Assembly: GCF_900100715.1 (NCBI RefSeq)
Contig: NZ_FNCA01000001.1
Location: 434,001 to 498,000, forward strand
Direction: 5' to 3'
Length of the DNA stretch: 64,000 nt
Origin: Methanolobus vulcani
GTDB taxonomy: Archaea; Halobacteriota; Methanosarcinia; Methanosarcinales; Methanosarcinaceae
The stretch's first letter is position 1. Every line of letters starts with the position of its first letter. A program made the position numbers and the translations under genes. Under the pieces are notes generated by a model. The model made no database searches, had not been told where the DNA came from, and was given only the letters and a program-made list of their open reading frames with translations. Of this stretch, positions 55,079 through 62,570 are shown one piece after another.

Positions 55079-56023
55079 ATGGTTGTTGAAGGTGAATGGG
55101 AACCCGAACCTCCTAAAAAGGTACCGGAACTCCCAATAAAAGATATTACACCTATTATTGGTAAGATATCACGTGGTATTGCTCTTATATTCGTAGTATT
55201 GATCGTATTTTCAATTTTATTCGGCTCTATCTTCGTATCTGTTGGAGCCGGAGAGGTTGGCGTGAAGTTCAACCAGTTCGGTGGTGTGGAAGATGACGAA
55301 CTTGGGGAAGGATTACACATCGTTCCGCCATGGGTATCCGTGACAAAATACTCTGTTAGAAGTGAAACATACACCATGAGCGGTGTGGAAGATGAAGGAC
55401 AGGTTGTTGGTGATGATCAGATCAAGGCACTCACGGCTGAAGGTCTTACACTGGGACTCGATATTACCGTAAGGTACAGACTTGTACCAGACAAAGTAAG
55501 TGATGTCCATCAGAAACTCGGAACAAACTACGCTGAAAAGATAATAAGACCTACAATAAGGTCATCGATACGTGAAGTTGTTTCCAGCAAGACTGCTCTG
55601 CAGGTCTATGGAGAAGAAAGGGAACTTGTAGCCGGAGAGATGCTCACAAATATTGCAGATGCCCTTGATAGCGATGGTATCATTGTGGAAGAAGTGCTCG
55701 TAAGGAACGTAGTGCTCCCTACAAAGGTTGCTGAAGCCATTGAAGCAAAACTCCAGGCAGACCAGGATGCCCAGAGAATGATCTTCGTAAAGCAGAAAGA
55801 GCAGCTTGAAGCTGAAAGGAAGATAATTGAAGCGAACGGTATTGCTAATGCAACTATTGCCCAGGCATACGGTGAGGCTGAAGCACTAAAAATAATCAAT
55901 GAGCAACTGGCAAAGAACCCGAACCTCATAAACTACAAGTACATTCAGATGTTGCAGGGACAGGACATACAGACAATGCTTGTACCAACTGACCAGGGAA
56001 TAATACTGGATGCTAGCAAATAA
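55079..56023 (+). CDS. SPFH/prohibitin-family membrane protein
   Basis: The 314-residue protein has a short proline-rich N-terminus, a membrane anchor (about 33-56, ALIFVVLIVFSILFGSIFV) and a band 7/SPFH domain (about 57-240; GEVGVKFNQFGGV, GLTLGLDITVRYRLVPD). A C-terminal coiled coil is rich in Ala/Glu (QKEQLEAERKIIEANGIANA). Such proteins form large membrane assemblies that organise lipids or control membrane proteases. TTGGAGA precedes the ATG. It stands inside a CoA-synthesis cluster, but no metabolic link is known. Confidence 0.9.
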   Translation: MVVEGEWEPEPPKKVPELPIKDITPIIGKISRGIALIFVVLIVFSILFGSIFVSVGAGEVGVKFNQFGGVEDDELGEGLHIVPPWVSVTKYSVRSETYTMSGVEDEGQVVGDDQIKALTAEGLTLGLDITVRYRLVPDKVSDVHQKLGTNYAEKIIRPTIRSSIREVVSSKTALQVYGEERELVAGEMLTNIADALDSDGIIVEEVLVRNVVLPTKVAEAIEAKLQADQDAQRMIFVKQKEQLEAERKIIEANGIANATIAQAYGEAEALKIINEQLAKNPNLINYKYIQMLQGQDIQTMLVPTDQGIILDASK

Positions 56024-56055
56024 GATAATAAAATGAAAAGGAGAAAACGGACTGA

Positions 56056-56826
56056 ATGACAGATATCCCTAAAGATCACCCCAGGTATGAATCCCTCATC
56101 ACCAGGGAAAGAATAGTTGAAGGTGTGAACATCGGCATCACCAGCAAGCAGGGACTTGTGGCGCAGGGACGCGGGGAAGCCTTCGATTACATTATAGGGG
56201 AAAAGACCACTAAATCAGCAGCCATTGCCGAGAGAGCAGCGGTTGCTAATATCCTTCTTGCAGAGAATGCCATAATATCTGTGAACGGTAATACTGCTGC
56301 ATTGGTTCCTGATCTTATGGCAGCTCTTGCAGATGTCACCGGAGCAAGACTTGAAGTGAACCTGTTCCACAGAAGTGATGCCAGGGTGCATAAAATAATC
56401 GAGCATCTAAAAGCGCATGGAGCAGGTGTTGTTCTAGGTGGAAAAGCAGACAAAAGACTTGACCTTTCCCATGACAGGGCTATTGTTGATGAGGAGGGTA
56501 TATTCAGTGCTGATGTTGTACTGGTGCCCCTTGAAGACGGTGACAGGTGCCAGAAACTTGTGGAGATGGGTAAGACTGTAATTACAATTGACCTGAACCC
56601 ACTTTCCAGAACTGCACTGACAGCTAACATCACCATTGTGGATAATGTCACCAGAGCTCTTAAGAATATGATCCAGTTCACAAAAGAGATGAAAACTCAT
56701 AGCAAGGATGAACTTCAGGAAGTTGTTGATTCATTCAACAATGATGTTACTATCTCAGATGCCCTTTACACTATGCAGGAAAACCTGAAGAACAAAGCAG
56801 AGGAGAAAGGACTTACATGTGTCTGA
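56056..56826 (+). CDS. pps: 4-Phosphopantoate-beta-alanine ligase (phosphopantothenate synthetase)
   Basis: The 256-residue protein is the archaeal COG1701 family enzyme. Typical segments are SLITRERIVEGVNIGITSKQ, GRGEAFDYIIGEKT, ISVNGNTAALVP and TIDLNPLSRTALTANITIVD. It joins 4-phosphopantoate and beta-alanine with ATP, following pantoate kinase. AAAGGAGAAAACGGACTGA precedes the ATG. Its 3' end overlaps the HD-domain gene by 10 bases. Together with coaBC and pok it gives an archaeal CoA route from pantoate to phosphopantetheine. Confidence 0.93.
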   Translation: MTDIPKDHPRYESLITRERIVEGVNIGITSKQGLVAQGRGEAFDYIIGEKTTKSAAIAERAAVANILLAENAIISVNGNTAALVPDLMAALADVTGARLEVNLFHRSDARVHKIIEHLKAHGAGVVLGGKADKRLDLSHDRAIVDEEGIFSADVVLVPLEDGDRCQKLVEMGKTVITIDLNPLSRTALTANITIVDNVTRALKNMIQFTKEMKTHSKDELQEVVDSFNNDVTISDALYTMQENLKNKAEEKGLTCV

Positions 56827-57458
56827 TAGAGAACACAAGGAAATTCGTGTCACTGGTACTGGAAAATGAACCCAGTACACACGATATGTCACATATCGAA
56901 AGGGTTGAAAATACCTGCATGAGAATTCAGGAAAAAGAAGGTGGAGACTTACAGGTAATCCGTCTTGCAGCACTTCTACATGATGTAGGTATCGTGAGAG
57001 AACACAAGGAAGGTGGCAACCACGCAGAATATAGCGCCGAGATTGCACGTGATTTCCTTGCAGAGAATGGCGCTGAAGCAGAACTCATAGAACATGTGAC
57101 ATCATGTATCCTGACCCACCGTTTCAGCCGTGGAATGAAGGCAGAGACCATCGAGGCTCAGATCCTTCAGGATGCTGACAGGATCGATGCATTGGGTGCT
57201 GTAGGGATTTTCAGGTCACTTGTATCTATGGGAGCTTTAAGAGCTTTGAAAGAAACTATTGGAACCGTAAAGGAAACTTCCATGAATGCTTACACCGAAG
57301 ACCCATTTGACGGGTTCTACGATTACATGGAAAGAAAACCTTTTAAAATACCTGAAAGACTTAATACGGAAACAGCCAAAGATATTGCAGAACAGAGACT
57401 GGCAATTATGCGCAAATATCTAAACGAGCTAAAAGAAGAGACATCAGGAGAGAAATAA
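56817..57458 (+). CDS. HD-domain phosphohydrolase
   Basis: The 213-residue protein has the HD metal motif: HDMSHIERVENTCMRI (about 22-37), ALLHDVGIVREHKEGGNHAE and the late Asp in LQDADRIDALGAVG. It resembles the YfbR/YedJ-like HD hydrolases that act on nucleotides or other phosphate esters. The substrate is unknown. AGGAGAAAGGACTTAC is a strong ribosome binding site inside pps, and its stop overlaps the start of the deaminase gene, so it is translated as part of one operon. Confidence 0.88.
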   Translation: MCLIENTRKFVSLVLENEPSTHDMSHIERVENTCMRIQEKEGGDLQVIRLAALLHDVGIVREHKEGGNHAEYSAEIARDFLAENGAEAELIEHVTSCILTHRFSRGMKAETIEAQILQDADRIDALGAVGIFRSLVSMGALRALKETIGTVKETSMNAYTEDPFDGFYDYMERKPFKIPERLNTETAKDIAEQRLAIMRKYLNELKEETSGEK

Positions 57459-58756
57459 TGGCGGATCTTATCATAAAGAATGCTTATATCCTAACAATGG
57501 ACCCGGAAGCAGGCGATATTAAGAACGGGGTCGTTGTTGTAGAGGATGGTAAAATAAAGGAAGTCGGAACTTCCACAGAATGTACTGCTAAGAAAGTCAT
57601 CGATGCAAAAGGCTCAGTCCTTATGCCCGGACTTGTTAACACTCATTGTCATGCAGGAATGACAATATTCAGAGGTTACGCAGATGACATGCAGCTTCAG
57701 GACTGGCTTGAGAATCATATATGGCCTGCAGAAGCTAAACTTACTGATGATGACATCTATGCAGGTACAAGACTTGCATGTCTTGAAATGATTCGCTCCG
57801 GAACAATTGCCTTTGCGGATATGTACATCCATGAGAACAGGGTTGCTCAGGCTGTTGATGAAGCCGGAATCCGTGCAGCACTTTCCTACGGAATGATTGA
57901 TTTTGGAGATAAGGAAAAGGCAGACAAGGAACTTGAAGTTGGTAGCGCTTTTGTCAAAGAATGGAATGGGAAAGCTGGTGGCAGGATCATTACCATGTAC
58001 GGACCGCATGCACCTAACACCTGTTCAAGGGATTTTCTCATAAGAGTGAAAGAGCAGGCTGTAAGAGATAACGTCAAATTGCATATCCATGTGCTTGAGA
58101 CCGAAGCCGAACTCAACTATATGAAAGAGAACTTCGGAATGTGCTCTATTCATTTCCTCAAGGGAATTGATTTCTGGGGAACTGATGTGCTTGCTGCACA
58201 CTGCGTGTGGCTCTCTGATGGTGATATAAAGATACTTGCTGAATACGGCGTTAATATATCCCACAATCCTAACAGCAATATGAAACTCGCTTCCGGCATC
58301 TGTCCTGTTACAAAACTCATTGATGCGGGAGCAAATGTATGCCTTGGAACAGACGGATGTGCTTCTAACAACAATCTCGACATGTTTGAGGAAATGAGAT
58401 CAGCAGCTCTTTTGCAGAAGGTAAGTGTTATGGATCCAACCGTGCTTCCTGCACGCAAGGTACTTGAGATGGCAACTGTCAATGGCGCAAAGGCCCTTGG
58501 AATCAACAGTGGAATGCTGAAAGAAGGTTACAACGCTGACATGATAATTATTGACATGAACAAAGCACACCTTGCACCTGTATATGATGTAGCTTCACAT
58601 CTTGTCTATGCTGCAAGCGGCAAAGATGTCAGGACTACAATTGTTGCCGGAAAAGTGCTCATGGATGATGGAAAAGTACTCTCCATGGATGAGCAGGAAG
58701 TCATTGACATCGCTATAAAGGCTTCAAAAGATCTTCTTGGAAGGATTGGAAACTAA
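57458..58756 (+). CDS. dadD: 5'-deoxyadenosine / SAH / MTA deaminase (DadD-type amidohydrolase)
   Basis: The 432-residue amidohydrolase has the metal site residues in LVNTHCHAGMTIFRGYADDM, HIHVLETEAE, LAAHCVWLSD and CLGTDGCASNNNLDMFEEMR. This is the MTA/SAH deaminase subfamily. In methanogens DadD deaminates 5'-deoxyadenosine, S-adenosylhomocysteine and methylthioadenosine to their inosine forms, removing by-products of radical SAM enzymes and methyltransferases. Its ATG overlaps the HD stop. The next gene is a homocysteinase with a changed base-recognition residue, which fits a joint pathway. Confidence 0.93.
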   Translation: MADLIIKNAYILTMDPEAGDIKNGVVVVEDGKIKEVGTSTECTAKKVIDAKGSVLMPGLVNTHCHAGMTIFRGYADDMQLQDWLENHIWPAEAKLTDDDIYAGTRLACLEMIRSGTIAFADMYIHENRVAQAVDEAGIRAALSYGMIDFGDKEKADKELEVGSAFVKEWNGKAGGRIITMYGPHAPNTCSRDFLIRVKEQAVRDNVKLHIHVLETEAELNYMKENFGMCSIHFLKGIDFWGTDVLAAHCVWLSDGDIKILAEYGVNISHNPNSNMKLASGICPVTKLIDAGANVCLGTDGCASNNNLDMFEEMRSAALLQKVSVMDPTVLPARKVLEMATVNGAKALGINSGMLKEGYNADMIIIDMNKAHLAPVYDVASHLVYAASGKDVRTTIVAGKVLMDDGKVLSMDEQEVIDIAIKASKDLLGRIGN

Positions 58757-58845
58757 GGAGTACAAGGCTTATACTTATATCAGATGCATAATAATCAGGA
58801 AGATATCCTATTTATCTATAGTTATTTCAAAATTGGAGATAAAAG

Positions 58846-60081
58846 ATGACTGATACTGAAATGTTAGAATCCGGAAACATGAAGATCGACTGGGTTCTTA
58901 ATCACATGCCTGTTCTTAATATCATCAGGGAACAGTTTGCAAAAGAAAAACCTCTTGCAGGTCACAAAGTTGCAATGGCACTTCACGTCGAAGCAAAGAC
59001 CGCAGCTCTTGTAGAGACACTTGCTATCGGCGGTGCTAAAGTAGCGATTACGGGATGTAATCCTCTAAGTACACAGGATGATGTTTCAATGGCTTTGCAC
59101 AACAAGGACAACATCCAGTGTTTTGCAAAATATGACTGCTGTAACGAGGAATACTATGAAGCTATTGATAAGGTTCTTGATATGAAACCTGACATCACGA
59201 TCGATGATGGTGCAGACCTTATTTTCAAGCTTCATACAGAACGCACAGACCTTCTGCCTGAGATCCTTGGTGGCTGTGAGGAAACTACAACTGGTATCCA
59301 CAGGCTTAAGGCAATGGAACGTGATGGGGCTCTGAAGATGCCTGTTATTGCAGTAAATGATGCAATGACAAAGTTCCTTTTCGATAACCGCTATGGTACC
59401 GGGCAGTCCTCATGGGATGGTATCATGAGAACAACGAACCTCCTTGTAGCAGGCAAGAATGTTGTTATCGGTGGATACGGATGGTGTGGCAAAGGTGCTG
59501 CAATGCGTGCAAAGGGACTTGGAGCAAACGTAATTGTAACCGAGATAGACCCGATAAGAGCACTGGAAGCACGCATGGATGGTAACAGTGTTATGCCTAT
59601 GAAAGAGGCCGCAAAGATCGGGGATATATTCCTTACAACCACAGGTAACAGGGATATCCTGAACAGAGAGGATTTCGAGGTCATAAAAGATGGTGCTATT
59701 CTTGCAAATGCAGGTCATTTCAATGTTGAGATCAACCTTGAAGACCTCAAGGCAATGGCAGGTTCTGTCAGGACTGTAAGAAACAACATCAAGGAATACA
59801 AGATCGGTGAGAAACGTGTTTACGTGCTTGCTGACGGAAGACTTGTGAACCTTGCAGCAGGTGATGGTCACCCTGCAGAGGTCATGGATATGAGCTTTGC
59901 AAACCAGGCACTCTGTGTAAGATATATTGCGGAGAACAAGCTTTCAAATGGAGTACATGCTGTACCACACGAACTTGATATCGGCGTGGCCGAGATGAAA
60001 CTCATGTCAATGGGCATAAGCATTGACAAGCTTTCCGATGAACAGGAAGCATACATGGCAGGCTGGGAAACCGGAACATAA
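58846..60081 (+). CDS. S-inosylhomocysteine hydrolase-like protein (adenosylhomocysteinase family)
   Basis: The 411-residue protein is a full-length SAHH-family enzyme with NAD-binding GGYGWCGKGAAMRAKGLG and the substrate segments ITGCNPLSTQDD and LVNLAAGDGHPAEVMD. In place of the usual HMTxET adenine-recognition segment (human His55-Met-Thr-Val-Glu59-Thr) it reads HVEAKT (His47-Val-Glu-Ala-Lys51-Thr). Glu59 contacts the adenine amino group in classical enzymes; a lysine would suit the 6-oxo group of inosine. With dadD upstream, I infer S-inosylhomocysteine as the substrate, as known for methanogen SIHH. Databases often label this adenosylhomocysteinase. Confidence 0.88.
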   Translation: MTDTEMLESGNMKIDWVLNHMPVLNIIREQFAKEKPLAGHKVAMALHVEAKTAALVETLAIGGAKVAITGCNPLSTQDDVSMALHNKDNIQCFAKYDCCNEEYYEAIDKVLDMKPDITIDDGADLIFKLHTERTDLLPEILGGCEETTTGIHRLKAMERDGALKMPVIAVNDAMTKFLFDNRYGTGQSSWDGIMRTTNLLVAGKNVVIGGYGWCGKGAAMRAKGLGANVIVTEIDPIRALEARMDGNSVMPMKEAAKIGDIFLTTTGNRDILNREDFEVIKDGAILANAGHFNVEINLEDLKAMAGSVRTVRNNIKEYKIGEKRVYVLADGRLVNLAAGDGHPAEVMDMSFANQALCVRYIAENKLSNGVHAVPHELDIGVAEMKLMSMGISIDKLSDEQEAYMAGWETGT

Positions 60082-60490
60082 ACCTGTCATTTACTTTTTC
60101 TTTTTTTGCATAACTTTAAGTTGATACACTGCTACGACAAAGGTGCTAACCGAAGGTGCCGAGATATTGTTGCTACATTAAGTAATATTAAGTACCAAGT
60201 ACCAATGTATCAGGTATTGTTCAGGAGTGGGCTTTTGAGAGGGAGAAATTAACCACATTAGTTGCCTACTTTGTAAAATGCAGGAATAATAAGATATAAA
60301 CATTCTGTTTTGGATTTAATTAAGGGTACATCTATAAAAAAGATATAAGTAATAGTAAGTCATAGGATGTTATAGAAGTTCGAACGCAACGTGAAAGCAC
60401 GAAAACTATATATACTAAAAGTGCTTTTATCACCCGCTACACCGAAGTCGATGAACGTGAAGCAGCCTCAGCAAATCCACCCAACATATT
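60082..60490. other. Intergenic region before tRNA-Lys
   Basis: These 409 bases start with a T-rich run (60092-60110), a probable terminator of the homocysteinase transcript. Two AAGTACC heptamers in tandem lie at 60190-60203. A short protein-like frame (QEWAFEREKLTTLVAYFV, about 60220-60275) follows, which may be a gene remnant; it shares 14 bases with a site at 50025. An inverted repeat around a TATA-like box lies at 60394-60427. I see no intact gene. Confidence 0.5.
60394..60427 (+). promoter_or_regulatory. Inverted repeat flanking a TATA-like box upstream of tRNA-Lys
   Basis: AAAGCAC and GTGCTTT, a perfect 7-bp pair, flank 20 bases that include CTATATATAC. It lies 64 bases before tRNA-Lys and may be the promoter of a joint tRNA-Lys and RNA polymerase transcript. 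Confidence 0.4.
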
Positions 60491-60567
60491 GGGCTCGTAG
60501 CTCAGTCAGGCAGAGCGTCTGGCTTTTAACCAGACGGCCTAGGGTTCAAATCCCTACGAGCCCGCCA
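60491..60567 (+). tRNA. tRNA-Lys (TTT)
   Basis: The gene shows the acceptor stem GGGCTCG with CGAGCCC, a GTTCAAATC T loop, and the anticodon stem-loop TCTGG-CTTTTAA-CCAGA. The anticodon TTT reads lysine AAA and AAG. Discriminator G and an encoded CCA end it. The rpoH start is 51 bases downstream on the same strand. Confidence 0.96.
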
Positions 60568-60617
60568 TCACTTTGCAAGAGTGTTCACGTTCACATTTTT
60601 GAGGGAGGAGTAATATA

Positions 60618-60854
60618 TTGAGAAAATTTAGCCTGCTCGACCATCAGTTGATCCCTAAACATGAGATAATGTTGGAAGATGAACTTAAATCTGTTTTAAA
60701 GCAATATGCCATAGAGAAGGAACAACTACCAAAGATAAAGGTCGTTGATCCAGTTATTCAGGAAATTGGGGCACAGGTTGGAGACGTCGTAAAGATTACA
60801 CGTAACAGTCAGACCGCCAGCGAAGCATTCTACTATCGACTTGTCATCGCTTGA
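60618..60854 (+). CDS. rpoH: DNA-directed RNA polymerase subunit H (Rpo5)
   Basis: The 78-residue protein is the archaeal homologue of the C-terminal part of eukaryotic RPB5. It starts RKFSLLDHQLIPKHEIM and has DPVIQEIGAQVGDVVKITR, the conserved family segment, which lies at the jaw of the enzyme. The start is TTG with GGGAGGAG about seven bases upstream. It precedes rpoB'' as in other archaea. Confidence 0.95.
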   Translation: MRKFSLLDHQLIPKHEIMLEDELKSVLKQYAIEKEQLPKIKVVDPVIQEIGAQVGDVVKITRNSQTASEAFYYRLVIA

Positions 60855-60916
60855 AAGCGATATTCACATTATTCAGACAGGGCTTTTTTGCAATAAACAC
60901 AATAACCACATAAAGA

Positions 60917-60929
60917 AGGTGCTATCATA
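60917..60929 (+). promoter_or_regulatory. Ribosome binding site and ATA start of rpoB''
   Basis: AGGTG (60917-60921) stands five bases before ATA (60927-60929), and the conserved N-terminus [12 protein letters not shown] follows at once. The frame has a stop at 60903 and no ATG, GTG or TTG between, so ATA is the most plausible initiation codon. Confidence 0.6.
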
Positions 60930-62570
60930 GCGTTAACCAAAGGACAGATCCCACGTTCGTTTTTCACGAAAGATAAGATCGTACAGCATCACATAGATTC
61001 CTACAATAAGTTTCTGGAGAGTGGTCTTCAAAAGATCATCGATGAACAGAAGATCATCGAGACCGACCTTGAAGACACATATATCAAACTGGGCAATATC
61101 CGCGTTGAGAATCCTGTAGTCAAGGAAGCGGACGGAGCTATCGAGAATCTCTATCCTAATGAAGCAAGGCTCAGGAACCTTTCCTATTCCGCACCACTCT
61201 ACCTCCAGATGAGTGTTGTAGAAAATGATGAGGAGAAAGAACCACAGGAAGCAAAGATCGGGCAACTCCCGGTAATGATAAAATCAGACATCTGTAACCT
61301 CACTGAACTTGGCGAGGACGAGATGATAAAATACGGTGAAGACCCACTTGACCCGGGAGGATATTTCATTATCAACGGTACCGAGCGTGTGGTCATGACA
61401 CTGGAAGACCTTGCTCCTAACAAGATTCTCACTGAATTCGGAGAAAGATACGGAGACATCATCGAAGTTTCAAAAGTATTCTCACAGAGAAGAGGATACA
61501 GAGCACTTGTTGTTGTGGAAAGAGGAAGAAAATCACTTCTTGAAGTCTCATTCCCATCCATTTCAGGCCGTCTTAACTTTATCACACTTATGAGAGCTCT
61601 CGGAGTGGAAACTGATGAGGAACTCGTAAAGGCAGTATCCACAGATCCCGAGATCATGAAGTTCATGTTCGAGAACCTTGAAGAAGCAGAGGTTGACAAC
61701 ATAGAGGATGCAATGGAGAAGATCGGCTCAAGAGTGGCTTCCGGGCAGGCAAGGGACTACCAGATCAAACGTGCAAACTACGTGATCGACAGATATCTTT
61801 TACCACACCTTGGAAACGAACCTCATGACAGGCCGGCAAAGGCAAACTTCCTTGGAAGAATGGCCGAATCATGTTTCGAACTGGCACTTGGAAGACGTAA
61901 TCCGGATGACAAGGACCACTACTCAAACAAGAGACTGAAACTCACCGGTGACCTCATGGAAGATCTGTTCAGGGTCGCATTCAACAGGCTCTCAAGAGAC
62001 ATAAAATACCAGCTTGAAAGAGCGAACATGAGAAACCGTGAGCTCAATGTGATCACACTTGTAAGAGCAGACGTACTTACAGACAGGCTCCAGCACCCTC
62101 TTGCAACAGGTAACTGGGTAGGTGGAAGAACCGGTGTATCACAGCTTCTTGACAGAACTGATTATATCTCAACCCTTTCTCACCTCAGGCGTGTTATTTC
62201 CCCACTTTCAAGAGCACAGCCACACTTCGAGGCTCGTGACCTGCACCCGACACAATGGGGCAGACTTTGTCCATCAGAAACTCCAGAAGGTCCTAACTGT
62301 GGTCTTGTGAAGAACTTTGCACAAATGGTAGAGCTTTCCACAGGCACAGAGGAAGAAAAGAAAATAAAGAACATTCTTTACGACCTTGGTGTAGTGAAGG
62401 CAGTTCTGAACTCATCCCTGAAAGCACTTCCTGAGTATGATGAAGAACTTGATGATTATCTGGAAGATATAGAAGTGAGAAACGTAGTAGAAGAGGATAA
62501 GCCAGAACCGATCGGGTACACGAACTATTCAGAATCATTAGATGATATGGGAGGACTTCTCGATGAATGA
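60927..62570 (+). CDS. rpoB2: DNA-directed RNA polymerase subunit B'' (Rpo2N)
   Basis: The protein of about 547 residues is the N-terminal half of the second-largest RNA polymerase subunit, encoded separately from B' as in Methanosarcinales. Homology begins at [20 protein letters not shown], before the first ATG at 61209, which would cut off 94 conserved residues. The only start with a well-placed ribosome binding site is ATA at 60927. Core motifs include [28 protein letters not shown], and [20 protein letters not shown] near the end. It overlaps rpoB' by eight bases. Confidence 0.92.
   Translation: MALTKGQIPRSFFTKDKIVQHHIDSYNKFLESGLQKIIDEQKIIETDLEDTYIKLGNIRVENPVVKEADGAIENLYPNEARLRNLSYSAPLYLQMSVVENDEEKEPQEAKIGQLPVMIKSDICNLTELGEDEMIKYGEDPLDPGGYFIINGTERVVMTLEDLAPNKILTEFGERYGDIIEVSKVFSQRRGYRALVVVERGRKSLLEVSFPSISGRLNFITLMRALGVETDEELVKAVSTDPEIMKFMFENLEEAEVDNIEDAMEKIGSRVASGQARDYQIKRANYVIDRYLLPHLGNEPHDRPAKANFLGRMAESCFELALGRRNPDDKDHYSNKRLKLTGDLMEDLFRVAFNRLSRDIKYQLERANMRNRELNVITLVRADVLTDRLQHPLATGNWVGGRTGVSQLLDRTDYISTLSHLRRVISPLSRAQPHFEARDLHPTQWGRLCPSETPEGPNCGLVKNFAQMVELSTGTEEEKKIKNILYDLGVVKAVLNSSLKALPEYDEELDDYLEDIEVRNVVEEDKPEPIGYTNYSESLDDMGGLLDE

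Noticed and set aside
58757-58845. Possible SAH-sensing riboswitch ahead of the homocysteinase
   Set aside because: The 89 bases show no pseudoknot-like pairing or known riboswitch core.
60391-60621. 76-codon frame running through tRNA-Lys
   Set aside because: It covers the tRNA and translates its sequence; no protein-like features.
61209-61211. First ATG as the start of rpoB''
   Set aside because: Ninety-four conserved residues of the B'' N-terminus are encoded upstream in the same frame.
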